DNA from: Burhinus oedicnemus | Lineage: Eukaryota > Chordata > Aves > Charadriiformes > Burhinidae | DNA: 64,000 bases | Reading direction: 5' to 3' | NCBI GenBank assembly: GCA_008921705.1 | Contig: VFFE01007028.1 | Location: 683,297-747,296 of the forward strand | Shown: positions 14,231 to 26,951 of the stretch, piece after piece | Numbering within the stretch: position 1 is the stretch's first letter | Layout: the number at the start of each line of letters is the position of its first letter | The notes under the pieces: generated by a model | Database searches by the model: none | Told to the model about the DNA's origin: nothing | Seen by the model: the letters and a program-made list of their open reading frames with translations, nothing else | Made by a program: the position numbers and the translations under genes

Positions 14231-16173
14231 AAGCAGCCCTGTATAGGGAAATTAAACTCTTCTAAGTTCCGTTTTAAAAGAAACTAGAAGGAAAAGGATG
14301 TGGGATGAAGGCAGGAATGCAAGTTCCATTTTTGGGTGGTCTCTGGAAGTGGTAATGTCATCTGGCTCCCTCTGCCTGGGAACACAGCACCGAGGATGCT
14401 GCTGCAGTAGTCTGGTACCAGGGGTTTTCTTTTTTTCTTCTAGCTTGTGCCCCCTATTGATTTTTGATGTCCAGGGACTGCAAGAGCTTCCCCTTAAACT
14501 TTGGATAAAATAACATGATCCTCCAATGTGAGCTTAACTTCCCGCATGTTGATTTGGGCCTTGTTTGTCAACCTGTGTTACTACTTCTGTGTTTCATGTG
14601 ATCAGAGTGCGGGGCCTGGGTAGCATCTCGGGACACGTTTTTACTTGTCCTATTACTCTTCTGTTGTTGTTGTTAATTTTCCTGTTTCTCCATATTGGGC
14701 TGCGTTAAGATTCTAGCCTTTATGGAACATTGCTCCTGTCTAGCTTTTGACAAGTCGAGCCCTTGGAATATAACACTTGGCAGCCGTGCGGGTTGAATGC
14801 TGAAAAGTGTAAGGTTATATGCAGGCTGTAAACCACCACGCTGCTTCCAACCAAGTAAATGTGAACTCTACTGCGTGTGATGCAATACTGCAAAGATACT
14901 GTTGTAGGGGTTCTGTCCTGTCATTGTGTTATGCAAAGGTGTACCTCTGCATTGTCTTTTATTTAATATTTGAAAGGAAAACGGATGACGTCTGGAGAAT
15001 GAGCTTCACTGGCAGAACTTCTCTTGTATGCTCTGTTCTCAAATGTGTCATAACTGTTGATGAAAACACTAGCAATTTGCGAAGGTGCTACATATAACTG
15101 CCTTGGCAAGGGGATGGGTAGGCGGGAAAGAGCAGTATGGCAGATAATGGGACAGTGGACCTTGAGCTGCTGTGACAATGAGCTGCAGAGGGAGTTAATT
15201 CGCATTAGTTAAAACCAAAATAAACTACTGCTCTCAACTAGAACTGCAAAAGCCATAGAGATTTGATTGCATTCTTCTCTAGCACTCTCTGTACAACAGT
15301 AGATGCAGTACCCATGAAATTATATACTGGGATTTTTGGGTTTGTGTGTAGTGGAGTTTTTTTAAATAGCTTTGTGGTGATTGTTTTTGCTATCAAATCT
15401 TTTTTCTTTTTTTAACTGGAGATCTAAGTTTGTTTAAAAATAAAAAAAAAGTGTATATGGAAATGCATTCAGTGAGAGAAAGGTTTGTGAAGGTTAATAT
15501 ATCTGATTTAGTTGTGGTGGTTTTTTTTTTCTTGTTATTGAGCTTATTGGAGGGATTGCAGTGATGGGATGAGAAACTGGTGACCAGGTTTATACTGCTG
15601 TAGGATTTGTGATCCTGGGAAAAACTCTCAACACCTTGCCTTCTGATGCAGCACCACGGCTCTTTAAGAAGAGTAATTGTTAAATAGTCATTTGAAAAGT
15701 TGGAGGGATCTTAACTCCCTTAGGACACTTCGGTGTGAAAGGTGAAAAGATTTAGAGTTTTTCTTGGCTAGTGAAAATACAGGTTATTTACAACAACATG
15801 ATGTTCTCTCAGTCCCTAGGGTTGTGATGAAGATTACTTTTTTTTTTTTTGTGAAATCCTCTTTATTTTTTTTGTGCTTGAAAACTCAAATGTTGCAATT
15901 CTCTGGCTCTGTGGGACTGCAGGCTCTGTCTCTTTACTCAGCCAGTTCTGGGACTGGACCGTTGCTGACTGTTACAGAGGAACCAGTCAGTTACAAGCTT
16001 AAGAAACAGATCTCTTTAAATGCACTCGGTTTGGTATGTCATAAATACCAGCTTAACTAATTGCATTTTAAACCACAGCAAGAGGAGCCAGAAGTCCAGC
16101 TTTGACAGATGTTCTTTGCTTTGTTTTGCTTCAGGAGCTCACAGACCTTCAGTTGCCCAAATGTAGGCATCTG

Positions 16174-16253
16174 GTGCTGCTACGGTATTCAAGACCCTGT
16201 ACGGGACTAACAGATGAGATGTAAGATGCAGGGGAAACCTGCACCTCTCTGCA
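16174..16253 (+). repeat. 80-bp direct repeat, copy A (upstream of a CR1)
   Basis: This 80-bp segment, beginning GTGCTGCTACGGTATTCAAG, recurs at 16978-17057 in the same orientation with two mismatches. It lies about 150 bp upstream of the recognisable start of the CR1 copy. One difference is a CG here against TG in the other copy, which is what CpG decay in copy B would give. I do not recognise the sequence as part of a known repeat. Confidence 0.9.
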
Positions 16254-16402
16254 GCTGCGGCAGGAGACAAAGCAAGGCACTTGTGTATGTTGAGAGGAAC
16301 AGTAGGTGCCTGTGATCAGGCATCTGAATTCCTAAATCTCCTCTACTTTTTCAGCCCTGTATGTGTCTCACTGTCCCTGCACTCCATTGTGATAGTACAT
16401 GA

Positions 16403-17436
16403 CAGCGGTGTCCCTTGGGGGTCTGTATTGAGACCGGTACTGTTAAATATCTTTATTAATGACATAGTGGAATTGAGTGCACCCTTGGCAAGTTTGCAGG
16501 CGACACCAAGCAGAGTGGTGCAGTTGATTCGCTTGAGGGAAGGGATGCCATCCAGAGGGAACTTGACAGGCCCATGTGAACCTCACGGAGTTCAACAAGG
16601 CCAAGTGCAAGATCCTGCACATGGATCAGGGCAGTCATCAGTATCAGTACAGACTGGGTGATGAATGGATTGAGAGCAGCCCTGCAGAGAAGGACTTTGG
16701 GGATACTGGTGGATGAAAAATGTGACATGAGCCGGCAATGTGTGCTTGCAGCCCAGAAAGCCTATCGTATCCTGGGCTGCATAAAAAGGAAGGGTGGCCA
16801 GCAGATCAAGGGAGGTGATTCTCCCCCTCTACTCTCATGAAACCCTATCTGGAGTACTGCGTCCAGCTCTGGGGCCCCCAGTACAAGAAAGATGTGGACC
16901 TGTTAGAATGGCTCCAGAGGAGGGCCATGAAAATGGTCCAAGAGCTAGAATACCCCTCCTATGTAGAAAGGCTGAGAGTGCTGCTACGGTATTCAAGACC
17001 CTGTATGGGACTAACAGATGTGATGTAAGATGCAGGGGAAACCTGCACCTCTCTGCAACCTGGAAGAGAGAAGGCTTTGGGGAGACCTTATTGTGGCCTT
17101 TCAGTACTTAAAGGGGGCTTATAAGAAAGATGGAGAGAGACTTTTTACTAGGGCTTATAGTGTAATAGGACAAGGGGTAATGGTTTTAAACTGAAAGAGG
17201 GTAGATTTATGTTAGGTACAAGGAAGAAATTATTTAGTATGAGGGTGGTGAGAAACTAGAATGGGTTGCCCAGAGAAGTTGTGGAGGCCCCATCCCTGGA
17301 AGTGTTCAAGGCCAGGTTGGATGGAACTTTGAGTGGCCTGGTCTAGTGAAAGATGTCCCTGCTTATGGCAGGGGGGTTGGAACTAGATGATCTTTAAAGG
17401 CCCCTTCCAACCCAAACCGTTCTATTATTCTATGTT
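16403..17436 (+). mobile_element. CR1 LINE, degenerate, carrying an inserted 80-bp patch
   Basis: The copy reads on the plus strand. It starts near GACAGCGGTGTCCCTTGGGG, within the reverse-transcriptase domain, and ends at the CR1 tail around TTCTATTATTCTATG. The catalytic region reads FAGDT where active CR1 has FADDT. The frame is broken into several pieces (for example around 16658, 16794 and 16837), so it is inactive. At 16978-17057 the expected CR1 sequence after GGCTGAGAG (usually a short run meaning LGLFS) is replaced by the 80-bp repeat. CR1 sequence then resumes at CCTGGAAGAGAGAAGG. Confidence 0.92.
16978..17057 (+). repeat. 80-bp direct repeat, copy B (inside the CR1)
   Basis: This is the second copy of the 16174-16253 segment, 804 bp downstream of it, with 78 of 80 bases identical. 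It sits within CR1 coding sequence and appears to replace about 14 bp of the element rather than simply add to it. Confidence 0.9.
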
Positions 17437-20400
17437 ATTACAACATCTTAAATGAAATGCTGAGTTCCTCTTACAGTAGTGTAGGCTACGTTTTGTTTCT
17501 AAATCTGAGGGTAGATCTAAAGGACTCATCTTCACCTTTGTAGCTTTCCCTGCTCCCACAGCACTGCTCAACTTTGCCTTTGTTCTTTCCATAGTTTTTC
17601 TAGTACTACACCTCTTGTATTTGTCTAAAAATGCAATTTAAAAATCTTTATTCTGCTGGTTTGCTTGCTCTGTTGTATAACTGCATCAATAAAAGTCCTC
17701 TTCTAAAGAGCACTTCACAAAGCGTGTGTCTGGATTTGCAATGCAAAGTAAAATCTCCTTGTACAGGAGCCCTATGATCATTCAATTCTCAGGAGTGCTG
17801 GCACACTGTCTCCCACTAAAATTGTGGGATTGCTTTCTGCTCTCCAAGAGTTTGGGAGTTAGAGTTGCTTTTGAATTTTTCTTTTTTTTCTTCTGTCTCT
17901 CTGCATAGTTGCTCAGTAGTTTCTTCTGTCATGTTTATGACTGGCTCATGTAGTACATCCTTGACAGCAACGTTTACCAGAACAGGTGAAAGACATTGTA
18001 ATGAAAATAACATATTCTGGTAACAATGGCTGTCAATCTAAATATGTATCTGCTTCAACTGTAAGCATATGGATTCATGGGTCCTACAGTGACCAAAGAG
18101 GAAACCTCTTTCTGGGCTCGGAAAGCTCTTCATGGGGCAGAAAAACCCTGTGAGGATCCCAGATCTGTCCATCATTGAAGACCGAAACAATAGAATAACC
18201 CCTGGAACACAGGTTTGTAACACGTTTTCAGTCTATCCTATTTGCCCTACAGGAGTTTGATTTTATTTATTTATGTCTCTAGAAGATTATGCTTAATTTT
18301 TGAGCATGCTGAAATATTAGGCTGTACTTTATTCCCTTGGTTTTGAGACTGTATGTTGCGCAAGTTGATTTAGGTGTTAAAAATGTTTGTTTTGACATCT
18401 GTGCCTCTGAATGCCAAACGCTTTGCCTTGATCCAGAAAATGCTAGGGGCCAAGAGATATTATTCCCATTGAAGTGCACCTTGTCAAACAAAAATTTCAG
18501 GCATGGGAAGAGAAAACTGGTCAGTTTCAAAGCACAGACAAAGCTTCCTGGGACAGAACTGGGATGTTTGGTCCCAGAGTGGAAACCCTTATGGTCAGGG
18601 CTGAATTTCTCCTGCCTGTTCAGACAGGTTATGTATTTGGAACAGCTTATGAAACAGTAAGTCAGTTGAACTGGGAGCTGCCTGCGCCTAGTCAACAGAA
18701 TTACTGAGAGCAGGAATATGCCTCAAGTCAGTTTTGTTTTTGTTCTTCAAAATGCCTTATTTGACACTCTGAGCAGAAGCATTTCCAAACCTTCTTTAGG
18801 ACATGTGTATGCTTTTCCTTTTTTCCTTAATCTAGCAAGAACAGGCCTTAAGAATGAGGGGAGGGGTGGTGGTGATTAGTGCCCTGGGCTATTACAGGCT
18901 GCTGTGGGGTTGAGCACAGCCAACCCTTCCTTCTGACGCTGTGCAGGTGTGCAAAAGAGGAAGACAAAGGCATGAGGGCAGGCAGGCCAGGATGTGGGAC
19001 CATGTGGTGCAGTGCTGATTTTCAGCTGAGAGAGAAATCCTGAGATTCAGTTTCTGATTTCAATCAAACAAACAAAAGAGCAACAAATACCACTAAAAAC
19101 CCAAACAAACAAAAAAACCCCTCCACATGGGTATTTTTATATGTGCTCCTGTCTAAGACAGGAGCGTTGTTCATTCTTTCAGGATGTTCTTTGGATGGGC
19201 TGAAATACTGTTTTGAAGCCGCTCAGGCAGAGGATGGAATGGAATGGGAAGGGGATCTTGTGTGTTTTGAGAAGCTGTTGAAAGCCCAGTGTTACTGTTC
19301 AGGACTGGCGGTGTGCTGTCAGTCTGGGCTGAGCAGCTCTGAAGAGACGGGCAGAGGAGGAGTGTCTCTTCTGTGTATTGATCGGATGTAAGTGCCTGAT
19401 GGAGAGCTTGCTCTTGCAGCTCTGAGATCAAAAGCTTGATGTTGTGAAATTTGAAGTCTTAAACCGGTGACAGAATAGAGGAGTCTCCGTGGTTACACAG
19501 TTGGGGAAACACTGTCTTCAAGATTTGCCTTTATCGGAGTCCTGGGACTTTCTGTTGTCCTTGAAGGTCTCGTTGTAAGTGCTAAGCTGCTGCTGTTGAA
19601 GAGAAAACTCAGCTGGTAGATATTGCCAGGGAGTTTCTCGCGGAATCCAGTAGCCCCTTTTGTTGGGAGCTCATTTGCTGCTTTTCAGTACCGGGGAGGA
19701 TGCTGAAAGGTTTCTTTTTCTGGCGCTCTTGAGCTACTGAAGTCATTGGTTCATTAGTAACTAAGGAACAGAAGTGTTTACAGGAAAAGCTCCTAGAAAC
19801 TGGCAATAGACTCTTCTCTGAAAGAAAAGTTGTTTTGATCCCCTGTTTGTTTTTTCTAAAGTGTAAGGGATTTGTCCAGAGCGATCCAACTGCTGACGGA
19901 GTATCTTGTAAAATATGACTTGGGAAGCATAATTAATGTTATCATCTGGTCCAGTCAAGCAGCCCTACAGAAGGGACCAAGAATGACAGCCTTACCTCAA
20001 AGGGTCGCTTAGTCTTGCATTATGCTATGCTATAGACTAAAGTCTATAGTGGGCAATGTAATATGGGAAGAGAATGCAATAATACAGAAATCTGGGGGAG
20101 GTCAGATGTCCTAAAGTATGATCTAATTTTTTTGTATTGCTCAGGTATCTTCAATGATACTATAGTAGAGACAGCCGTTGTCATTTTTGATGTACCTCCT
20201 CCTTTGACATACCTTCAGTACTTAAAGGACAGTAGCTGGACTGTTGGAGATGTTGCCTATAATGGATTCAGATTAGCTCATTACACAGCGGTTTAACTAA
20301 GTAGTTACAAAATCAGATTAAAACCCATCTCTTTAGGGGAATAAGGGGGGTGTGTTTGAACAATAAAGCTTGCTCCCATACTAATGCATTTCCAGAATCT

Positions 20401-23400
20401 CTTTTGGTTTTCAAGAAGCATTGTACTTGAAAGACTGATCCTCAACAGGATCAGGTTTGTCATGGGGTGAACATATTAATAGAGTCCTTTGACTCACTGA
20501 AGTTCAGTGTTGGGTGTTTTGGTTTAGTGTTGGGTTGAGGGGTTTTTTTGTGCAACAGTTAAAGAAACATAACTGTTCTTACAAATGGGTGGTTGGAGCA
20601 CCAACATTTGCAGGATTCTTTTGGCAAATTTATAGCAACTGTTGAGAAATTAGATCTTGACTGATGGGCTTAGGGAGTTAGTAACAGCATCCTGCCATTT
20701 ATATGCTTTCATATTTATTTCAAATTAGAAGTGGAGAAAAGTTATGACGAATTGCAGGGGAAGATAAGTTTGTTCCGTGAACAGCTAGCCCTATTGCAGA
20801 GTTCTGCTGTGCTACAACCTAAGCTGCCCCCGGAGGTGCTGCTGTGGCAAGCCGAAGCATCTTGTTAGGTGGGAAAGTGCTTTTAGGAAGGAGACTGTAC
20901 TTAAGCCCCACACAAATTAGTTCATTTAAGTTTGAAACCTGGAAATCAATCTTTATTGGACTTGAGGAATCTCATCTCAATAAATGCAAGGTGATACTGG
21001 GTCACAGCAAAGCTTTCTGGGGTAGCAGTGTTGTGGTCTGCCCCATTTGGGCTGTGAGCTGAGGACAAACCTGTCTCGTAAATTCAAGCTTATGTCCACG
21101 CTGTAAATTGTATAAATCTGTTAGGCGGCCAGCTTAGTTCCACTCTGTGTTGGCTTTTATTGATGCAGACCTATAGCTTATGCTGACATAACAGATGATT
21201 TAATAAGGTCCATACTCTACAGGAAGGAACCTCAAGTCAGAATGAGCATAAAGCTAGTGATGTGCAATCTTCACCTGTCTTGGACTTGGTTGATGTGCTG
21301 ATCCTAAGCAGAAGAGCCTTGAAATAATGTGTCACGTTGAACTTTTCGAAAAGGACAGTAAAGTTTAGAAGTAACTCACTGGTGCTTCTGAGTTAAAAGG
21401 TGGCAAACATAATCTGAATCCTCCTCTTGCGAGGTAGATATGTCATCCTTACTGTCCGAGGGAAGAATGTGAAGGCCATAGCAAAGTGTGATTCAATGCC
21501 AGGTTGCCTAGCTTTTGTTTTCGAAGACTAAGATTAGCATTTTGGAGGTCCCAGTGATTGTAACATTACATGTGAGCCTTTAGCAGCAAGTTGAAGTCTT
21601 GCTTATTATCCTGAAATGTTAAAAGCGTGAAAAAGCTGCAACATAAGTGTCCCCATTTAAACACAGACAACCAGAGACATAAGAAATAGAAATGTAAGGA
21701 GGAATTTCTCTTTCTGTTGCATATAAGACCTTTTATATGGTGATGGGAGAAGAGTGAAGAAGATAACCCCAGGAGTCACCAGCTGCTCCTGAAGCTCTGA
21801 GAATTCTCCCTTCTGCTATGAATGATGCCGTTTCATGCTGCATTTTGTCTGGTCTGAGCCCCCTGCAGGTTTATACTCTGTGTGCTCAGACTTCACTGTA
21901 TTAGCATAGTGCTTTTGTAGCATTGATCACCTTGGATCTGTGTGGATGCCATTTTTGATAGAATCAGACTCGTTTGGGTTGGAAGGTTTTGTCACAGCAG
22001 GAATAGTTTCATAGATGTTGAAAAGGGATTAAAGTGCTTCCTTTTACAGTAGTGTCTGTGAAGACAGATGATGGCTATAGAAAGAGGCTTTCCTATAAAA
22101 GTGCTAAGGAATTCTGTCTTCAGGTTGTTGAATGAGCTAATTGATTGCTAGAGATTAATTACATTTAATTATATACATATGCTGAATGGCTCCCAGTCTC
22201 TGTGCTCTTGCCTGTCTTAATTTTTCTGCATCCCTTTTATGCTACTTGGGCTGCACCATTACTCACCTCCTTAATGTCCTTCATCCATTCTTGCCTTCTG
22301 ACTCCTCCACCTTAACCAGTCAGCTATGTGTCCATCCTCTTCTCCTCCACTGTTCTTCTGTGATATATTTTCACCACAGCAAAACTACTACTGTTTTCCC
22401 TCCTGTGGTTGAGTAGAACAGGGGAGTGGGGGAACAAAAAAACCCAACCAAAACAACCAAACCCACAACTAAAATCCAAGGACCAGTGCTTTTACCAAAA
22501 AAAATATAGTCCTGCGCTTAATAAAGTGATTTGGACTTTTGCAGTTTGCCCCAAATTTTGGGTACTGACCCAGGAACCTTCTCCTTGCATATGTGTGTTT
22601 AGTTCTTTGGTGTTGCAGAAGGAATTAAATCACTTTTCAAGAAAGTACAGTATCTCTTATTTGAATAACTACTCACATTGTAAATCAACGGCACCATAAA
22701 ACTTGTGATTCTTGTTCATGTGGGCCAAAATCTCTGGGAAATGAGAATTAGCATATGTTAAAATAAAATTTAAGTCGAATTGATAATAAAACGTGGTATT
22801 TAGCTGAACCAGAGTAAACTGTTGCATAGAGAGAACAAATTATGTAGTCTGGGGATTTATGTTTGATTGTCTTATTGTAACAGACTATAGATAATAGAAA
22901 ACTGTCTACCGAATCAGTCATCTCCACAAAAAAGGCATATCTAATTATTTTACTCTTGTAGTTTGCTAATGTCCTCGTTATATTGGTTTCTCATAATGTG
23001 AGAAGACAACTCTAAGTAGAATGTTTCTACTTTTTCATTAAATGGAGGGATAGAGGCTTGCTTTTTCCTAAGCTGTAATTAAAGCTGGTTATTCCTCCAT
23101 TTCTGAAGGCAATAGGTGATAACTTGATTTAGAAGAAAATATTTTAAGACTTGCTGACTCCAGAGGAGCTAATTTTCTCAGTGCAAGCAGTTTTAGGATA
23201 TTTTCAGAATATTTTAAAATGTAGAATCTTGTTTCTAAATGAAACTCTGTATGCATCTTTATCTTGTCATGGTTTTAAAAGCTGAATTTGGATTAACTTG
23301 ATGTGGTCAACTGCATGCATGTTCAAGAGTTACTTTTTGGGAAGATGTGTGACACTTAGTAGCTTCTGAAATTATTCTGAATCATAATTTGAGTTCATCC

Positions 23401-25438
23401 TGAACACGTTCCATTTAATTCATTTATTAAAACATTAACCTGGTGATGAGAGGGTGGTGGAAAAAGTGTCCTGTAAAACTTCAATAACCACCCTTGTAAA
23501 ATGAAGACCTTTTTAAACAATGCATAACCTGAAAGTTACTTTTTTAAGGCTGCCTCAGAGAAACTTAAGTTTGAAAGTTGTTCCCTCTCCCTGTGCTCCG
23601 GTCATTCATCCTTATTCAGCCTACATTAATCTATAGATGGCATTTTAGTTTTAGAGTTACTGGTTACGTGTTTCTCTACACATACATGTAGACCTAATTT
23701 AGGTGGTGATGTTTTCTTTCTCCTTCAGGTATGTTGAGCATAGATCACTATACTACAGGTTTGTATGTTTTCATAGGCACATGGAGTTAAAATTCACTAG
23801 GATGCATTCATTTTACGCTAGGGACTTTAGTGCAGACAGGCTTTGGCAGCATTTATTGGTGTAGATAAGATGATTTAAATCAGGCAGACAAGGGTCAGAG
23901 TTTCAAAGATCCACAGGCTTGTGCTTGTTTTGACTTCAGGGGGAGCTGGATAAATTCTTCTAAAATTATGGCCATGAGGCCTTAGCTCCAGTTAAGTTGT
24001 ATATAAATGTAGGCAGTTATTCATGAAACACAACGCAGGTATCTACTAAATGTTATACTTCTCAGCATGTGTACAGGAGCATCTTTGTAATTAAAGATAG
24101 TGGCTTAATCCAGGCAGAAGTATGATGCATGTGCTTTGGTTTTTTTCAAACATTTTTTAATTGGAAATATATGAGAGAAGAGGACTTGAGAGGTCTGTAG
24201 TCCAAAAATGCCTGTTCTACTTCTGTTCTTTTATCCCAAGGTGATTGCACTGGTGTCTAAATTTTCATCACATTGGTTGTAGTGGACAGCATTCAGGTTG
24301 ACTTTCCTGAAATGCCTTGTAGGTTTAAAATGACTTCTTTGTTTTAAAACAATCCTTCCCATGCCCTGCTTTCCTTCTAACAACCTGAAAAAAGTTTAGA
24401 AGCACAAATGGAAAATAAAAATTAGCAGCTGAAGCTACGAGGGTAAAATTACAAGGATTATTAACCCTCGTGCTTCACTGAATAAACTGATCGACAGCTA
24501 GGATAAAATGAGTTTTCCTCCATTCAGTGTTACTGTGTTGTGCCGTTAGGTTCATGCTGTCTGAGACATCCATGCTGGGCCTTTTTCTGGAAAAAGTCTG
24601 CTGAGTTAGCTGCATTATTGATCGCTTTACATCCTGCTAGTCCTGACACTTGTAACACAGTTTATACAAATGAGGAGACGGGAGAGAAGGACTGATGTCT
24701 CTTTACTTAAATGCAATGAGTAAGCTGGGCCTGTGTGAGCCAGGTGGGGCATCTGCTAGGGTTGAGCGAGCAGCCAGCGCTGAATTTTGCGCTTTAACAG
24801 GTAATTTTCGTTGTGCTCAGATGGAGTTTGTGCGTACTTTTCTCCTACCCCCCTCAGTTCTTGGGGTCGCTGATGGTGGCACCTGCAGCCGGTCAAACTG
24901 TGCAAAAAGGAGGTCCCTGCCGGTTCTGCGGTTTCAGGAAAAATGTGTTGGATATGGGGAAAAGCTGCTGTTCGTGGAAGAAAAGCAGAGCTGGAAAAGC
25001 TTTCATCAGCATTCTGGAAGAATGCTTGGGGAATATCCACAGAATACAGTGAATTAACTTGATCTTGTTTATGGGATAGCAGAAATACTGCTGTTGGAAA
25101 GAAAACCTCTCCTAAAAGGACTTGCTGCTGTCCCTGTCTTTTCATGAGGTAATAAATCACACAACTGGGGCATGTTCAAGAGAGCAAGGCTAGCTCAGTT
25201 TGGGTTTCAGTGAGGACATAGTATAGTTGTTTGTGGGTTTTTTCAGTTCCTTGTGGTACAAATAGAAAGGGATTTCTTTGGTTGCAATCAGGCAAATGCA
25301 TAACAGCATCTTGTACCCTTTATGATAAACAGTGCTGTTTTGGCTTGTAGTAATAATTTTCATACCCACCTACTCAGTCTGCATGAAAAATACAATTTAA
25401 ATCCCTGCAATGTCTGAGACTCGTGATTTCTCTTTCAG
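17437..25438. other. Non-coding stretch before GLP1R exon 2
   Basis: This is A+T-rich DNA with A-rich tracts near 19090 and 22440. The moderately G+C-rich part at 24750-25050 has open frames on both strands but none matches a signal-peptide exon ending in phase 0. Frames overlap on both strands at 18279-18707. No recognised gene. Confidence 0.55.
21957..21990 (-). mobile_element. Possible CR1 tail scrap
   Basis: GATAGAATCAGACTCGTTTG followed by GGTTGGAAGG resembles a reversed CR1 3' tail of some 35 bp. It is too short to be certain. Confidence 0.35.
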
Positions 25439-25535
25439 AGTTCAGATGGGTCCCTCTCTGGGGTTATGCAGAAGTGGAAAGAGTATCAGCTCCAGTGCCT
25501 GAAATACTTGTATGAGGCACCCCCCATTGCAGCAG
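25439..25535 (+). CDS. GLP1R: GLP1R exon 2: mature N-terminus and ectodomain alpha helix
   Basis: This 97-bp exon starts in phase 0 after a pyrimidine-rich acceptor (TTTCTCTTTCAG) and ends in phase 1 at GCAG|GTAAGC. It encodes 32 codons beginning SSDGSLSGVMQKWKEY, then QLQC and EAPPIAA. In GLP1R this segment is the start of the mature protein and the N-terminal helix that lies along the bound peptide. The conserved Trp of QKW (human Trp39) and the first ectodomain cysteine (human Cys46) are present. From memory, human exon 2 has the same length and phase, which supports the chosen acceptor. The helix is less conserved than later exons. The position of human Trp33 is serine here, and the next three residues also differ. 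The preceding exon should supply only the signal peptide and a few residues. Confidence 0.93.
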
Positions 25536-26840
25536 GTAAGCCTGCTTGGTGTAGGGATAGGATATATTAATTTTTAAAATGCATGATAACAATAGTAAAG
25601 GAGTGATTATGAACTCAAAAATACTTCAGCTTACTTTTCAGTCCATTTCTTCTTTATCCCATTTGCTTTTCACTGCTCTCTGTGGGACTTTTCCCTCTGC
25701 TGAGGAAGCATTTTCTAGGACAATTTCACTTTAAAGATGTTAGTCTTTAGGTCCAGAGTGTTTTGCAGTGACAAGTGGTGGCTGTAGCACATCGAAGTAG
25801 CACACTAATGTAATACCCCTGAAACTTTGTTAGGGGTCAGGGTTGAGAGCACAGAGGTGTTAGTGAATCTGGGACCATGCTGTTCACGTTGACCTAGCAG
25901 TTTGTGGGCCTTAAAGTTGGTATAAATTATTTTAAGCACTGTGAAATGCTGAAATGGCTTTAAAAAAAAAAAAAAGCCTTCATGAAAATGAGAATACAGC
26001 TTGTCTTAGCAGTTGAGCGGCTGTAATGTGCTGAGAGCAGCTGCGATGTGCCAGCATCATGATGTTTAGAGGACACTGGTGACTTGTCAATGACGCTCAC
26101 AACTGGGCACAGTGCAGCCTCTCCTATGCTTCAGTGCTTTTGTGACACACTGAGAAAGGTAAGATAGGTCTAAAGTTGTATCTGTGAAGAATTATTTCAA
26201 ACCTGTTAATTTTCCTTCTCTTAACTGAATTATTATGGCAGCGTGAGAGCAGCAGCTGATGACAACAATGGCAGGGAAACATTCATCTCCCTCCGCTCCA
26301 TTATCCTGTTGAGCAGTTGAGTGCTGCCCTCTAAGAATGACAGTTTAATAAATCCAAAGTTGAAGTATTCTCATGTTGATTAAGCTGTAATGCAAAGTTA
26401 TGATTGTGTGTGGGTATTTTGTTGATGGATCTATATATTAGGCTAGGCTTTCCAACTGTGTGACTGTGAGCCATTCTCAGGAATGATTATCTATGGTATT
26501 CATAGCAAAAATGATTTTAAATTAAACTGAGACACATAAGGATGTAAAAGATGGGAACTGGATCAGTGTTGATTTACCTTTCCTGTCCCTTAATTTAGTG
26601 AAAGACCCTAATCTGTTCTTCAGTTCCCCCATGAAACAACAGTTTCTTGTTGGGTGGGGATAAACTCTTTTGGACAAATAAATCTTGTTTAACCCGACAT
26701 CAGAGCTTAATTGCCTAATGCTGTTATGGCTTAAATGCATGCATCCATGTTTGCTTTTATCTTCTGCTCTTCAGTCTTTTCCTCCTTGCACTACTGATAC
26801 AAGGCAGTGGCATGACACCCTCCCTTCCGTCTCTCTGCAG
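25536..26840 (+). other. GLP1R: GLP1R intron 2
   Basis: The intron is 1305 bp, GTAAGC to CTCTGCAG. It has a short A run near 25963 and nothing else of note. Confidence 0.9.
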
Positions 26841-26951
26841 AAGGCAAGTTCTGCAACAGAACGTTTGACAATTATGCCTGCTGGCCAGACGGACTGCCCG
26901 GCACCTACGTGAATGTCAGCTGCCCCTGGTATCTCCCCTGGGCTAATGCAG
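26841..26951 (+). CDS. GLP1R: GLP1R exon 3: central ectodomain with three cysteines
   Basis: This 111-bp exon lies between TCTCTGCAG and GCAG|GTAAGA, phase 1 at both ends. It encodes [17 protein letters not shown] and then [10 protein letters not shown], the signature of glucagon-subfamily ectodomains. Three of the six disulfide cysteines sit here (human Cys62, Cys71 and Cys85). So do two N-glycosylation sequons, N-R-T and N-V-S, at the positions of human Asn63 and Asn82. The WPDG and PW motifs form the hydrophobic core of the hormone-receptor domain. Compared with the human protein as I recall it, there is one extra residue just before the FC motif (EGK in place of DL). Intron 2 before it is short (1.3 kb), while the intron after it is 24 kb. 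Confidence 0.97.

Larger units (their letters stand above)
2501..16173. other. Non-coding 5' flank or intron 1 of GLP1R
   Basis: Apart from the CR1 fragments and simple repeats listed separately, I see no exon I can name. There is a signal-peptide-like frame at 3206-3289 and an unidentified 111-codon frame at 10117-10452, both treated as findings. No CpG island that would mark a conventional promoter is visible, so the main GLP1R promoter may lie before base 1. Confidence 0.55.

Noticed and set aside
22186..22416. MAPSLCALACLNFSASLLCY frame as GLP1R exon 1
   Set aside because: No usable splice donor follows the hydrophobic segment in the right phase.
24821..24895. ATG-led frame MEFVRTFLLPPSVLGVADGG as a GLP1R signal-peptide exon close to exon 2
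   Set aside because: The nearest GT (after CAGCCG) gives phase 2, not the phase 0 needed, and is a poor donor; the hydrophobic run is short.
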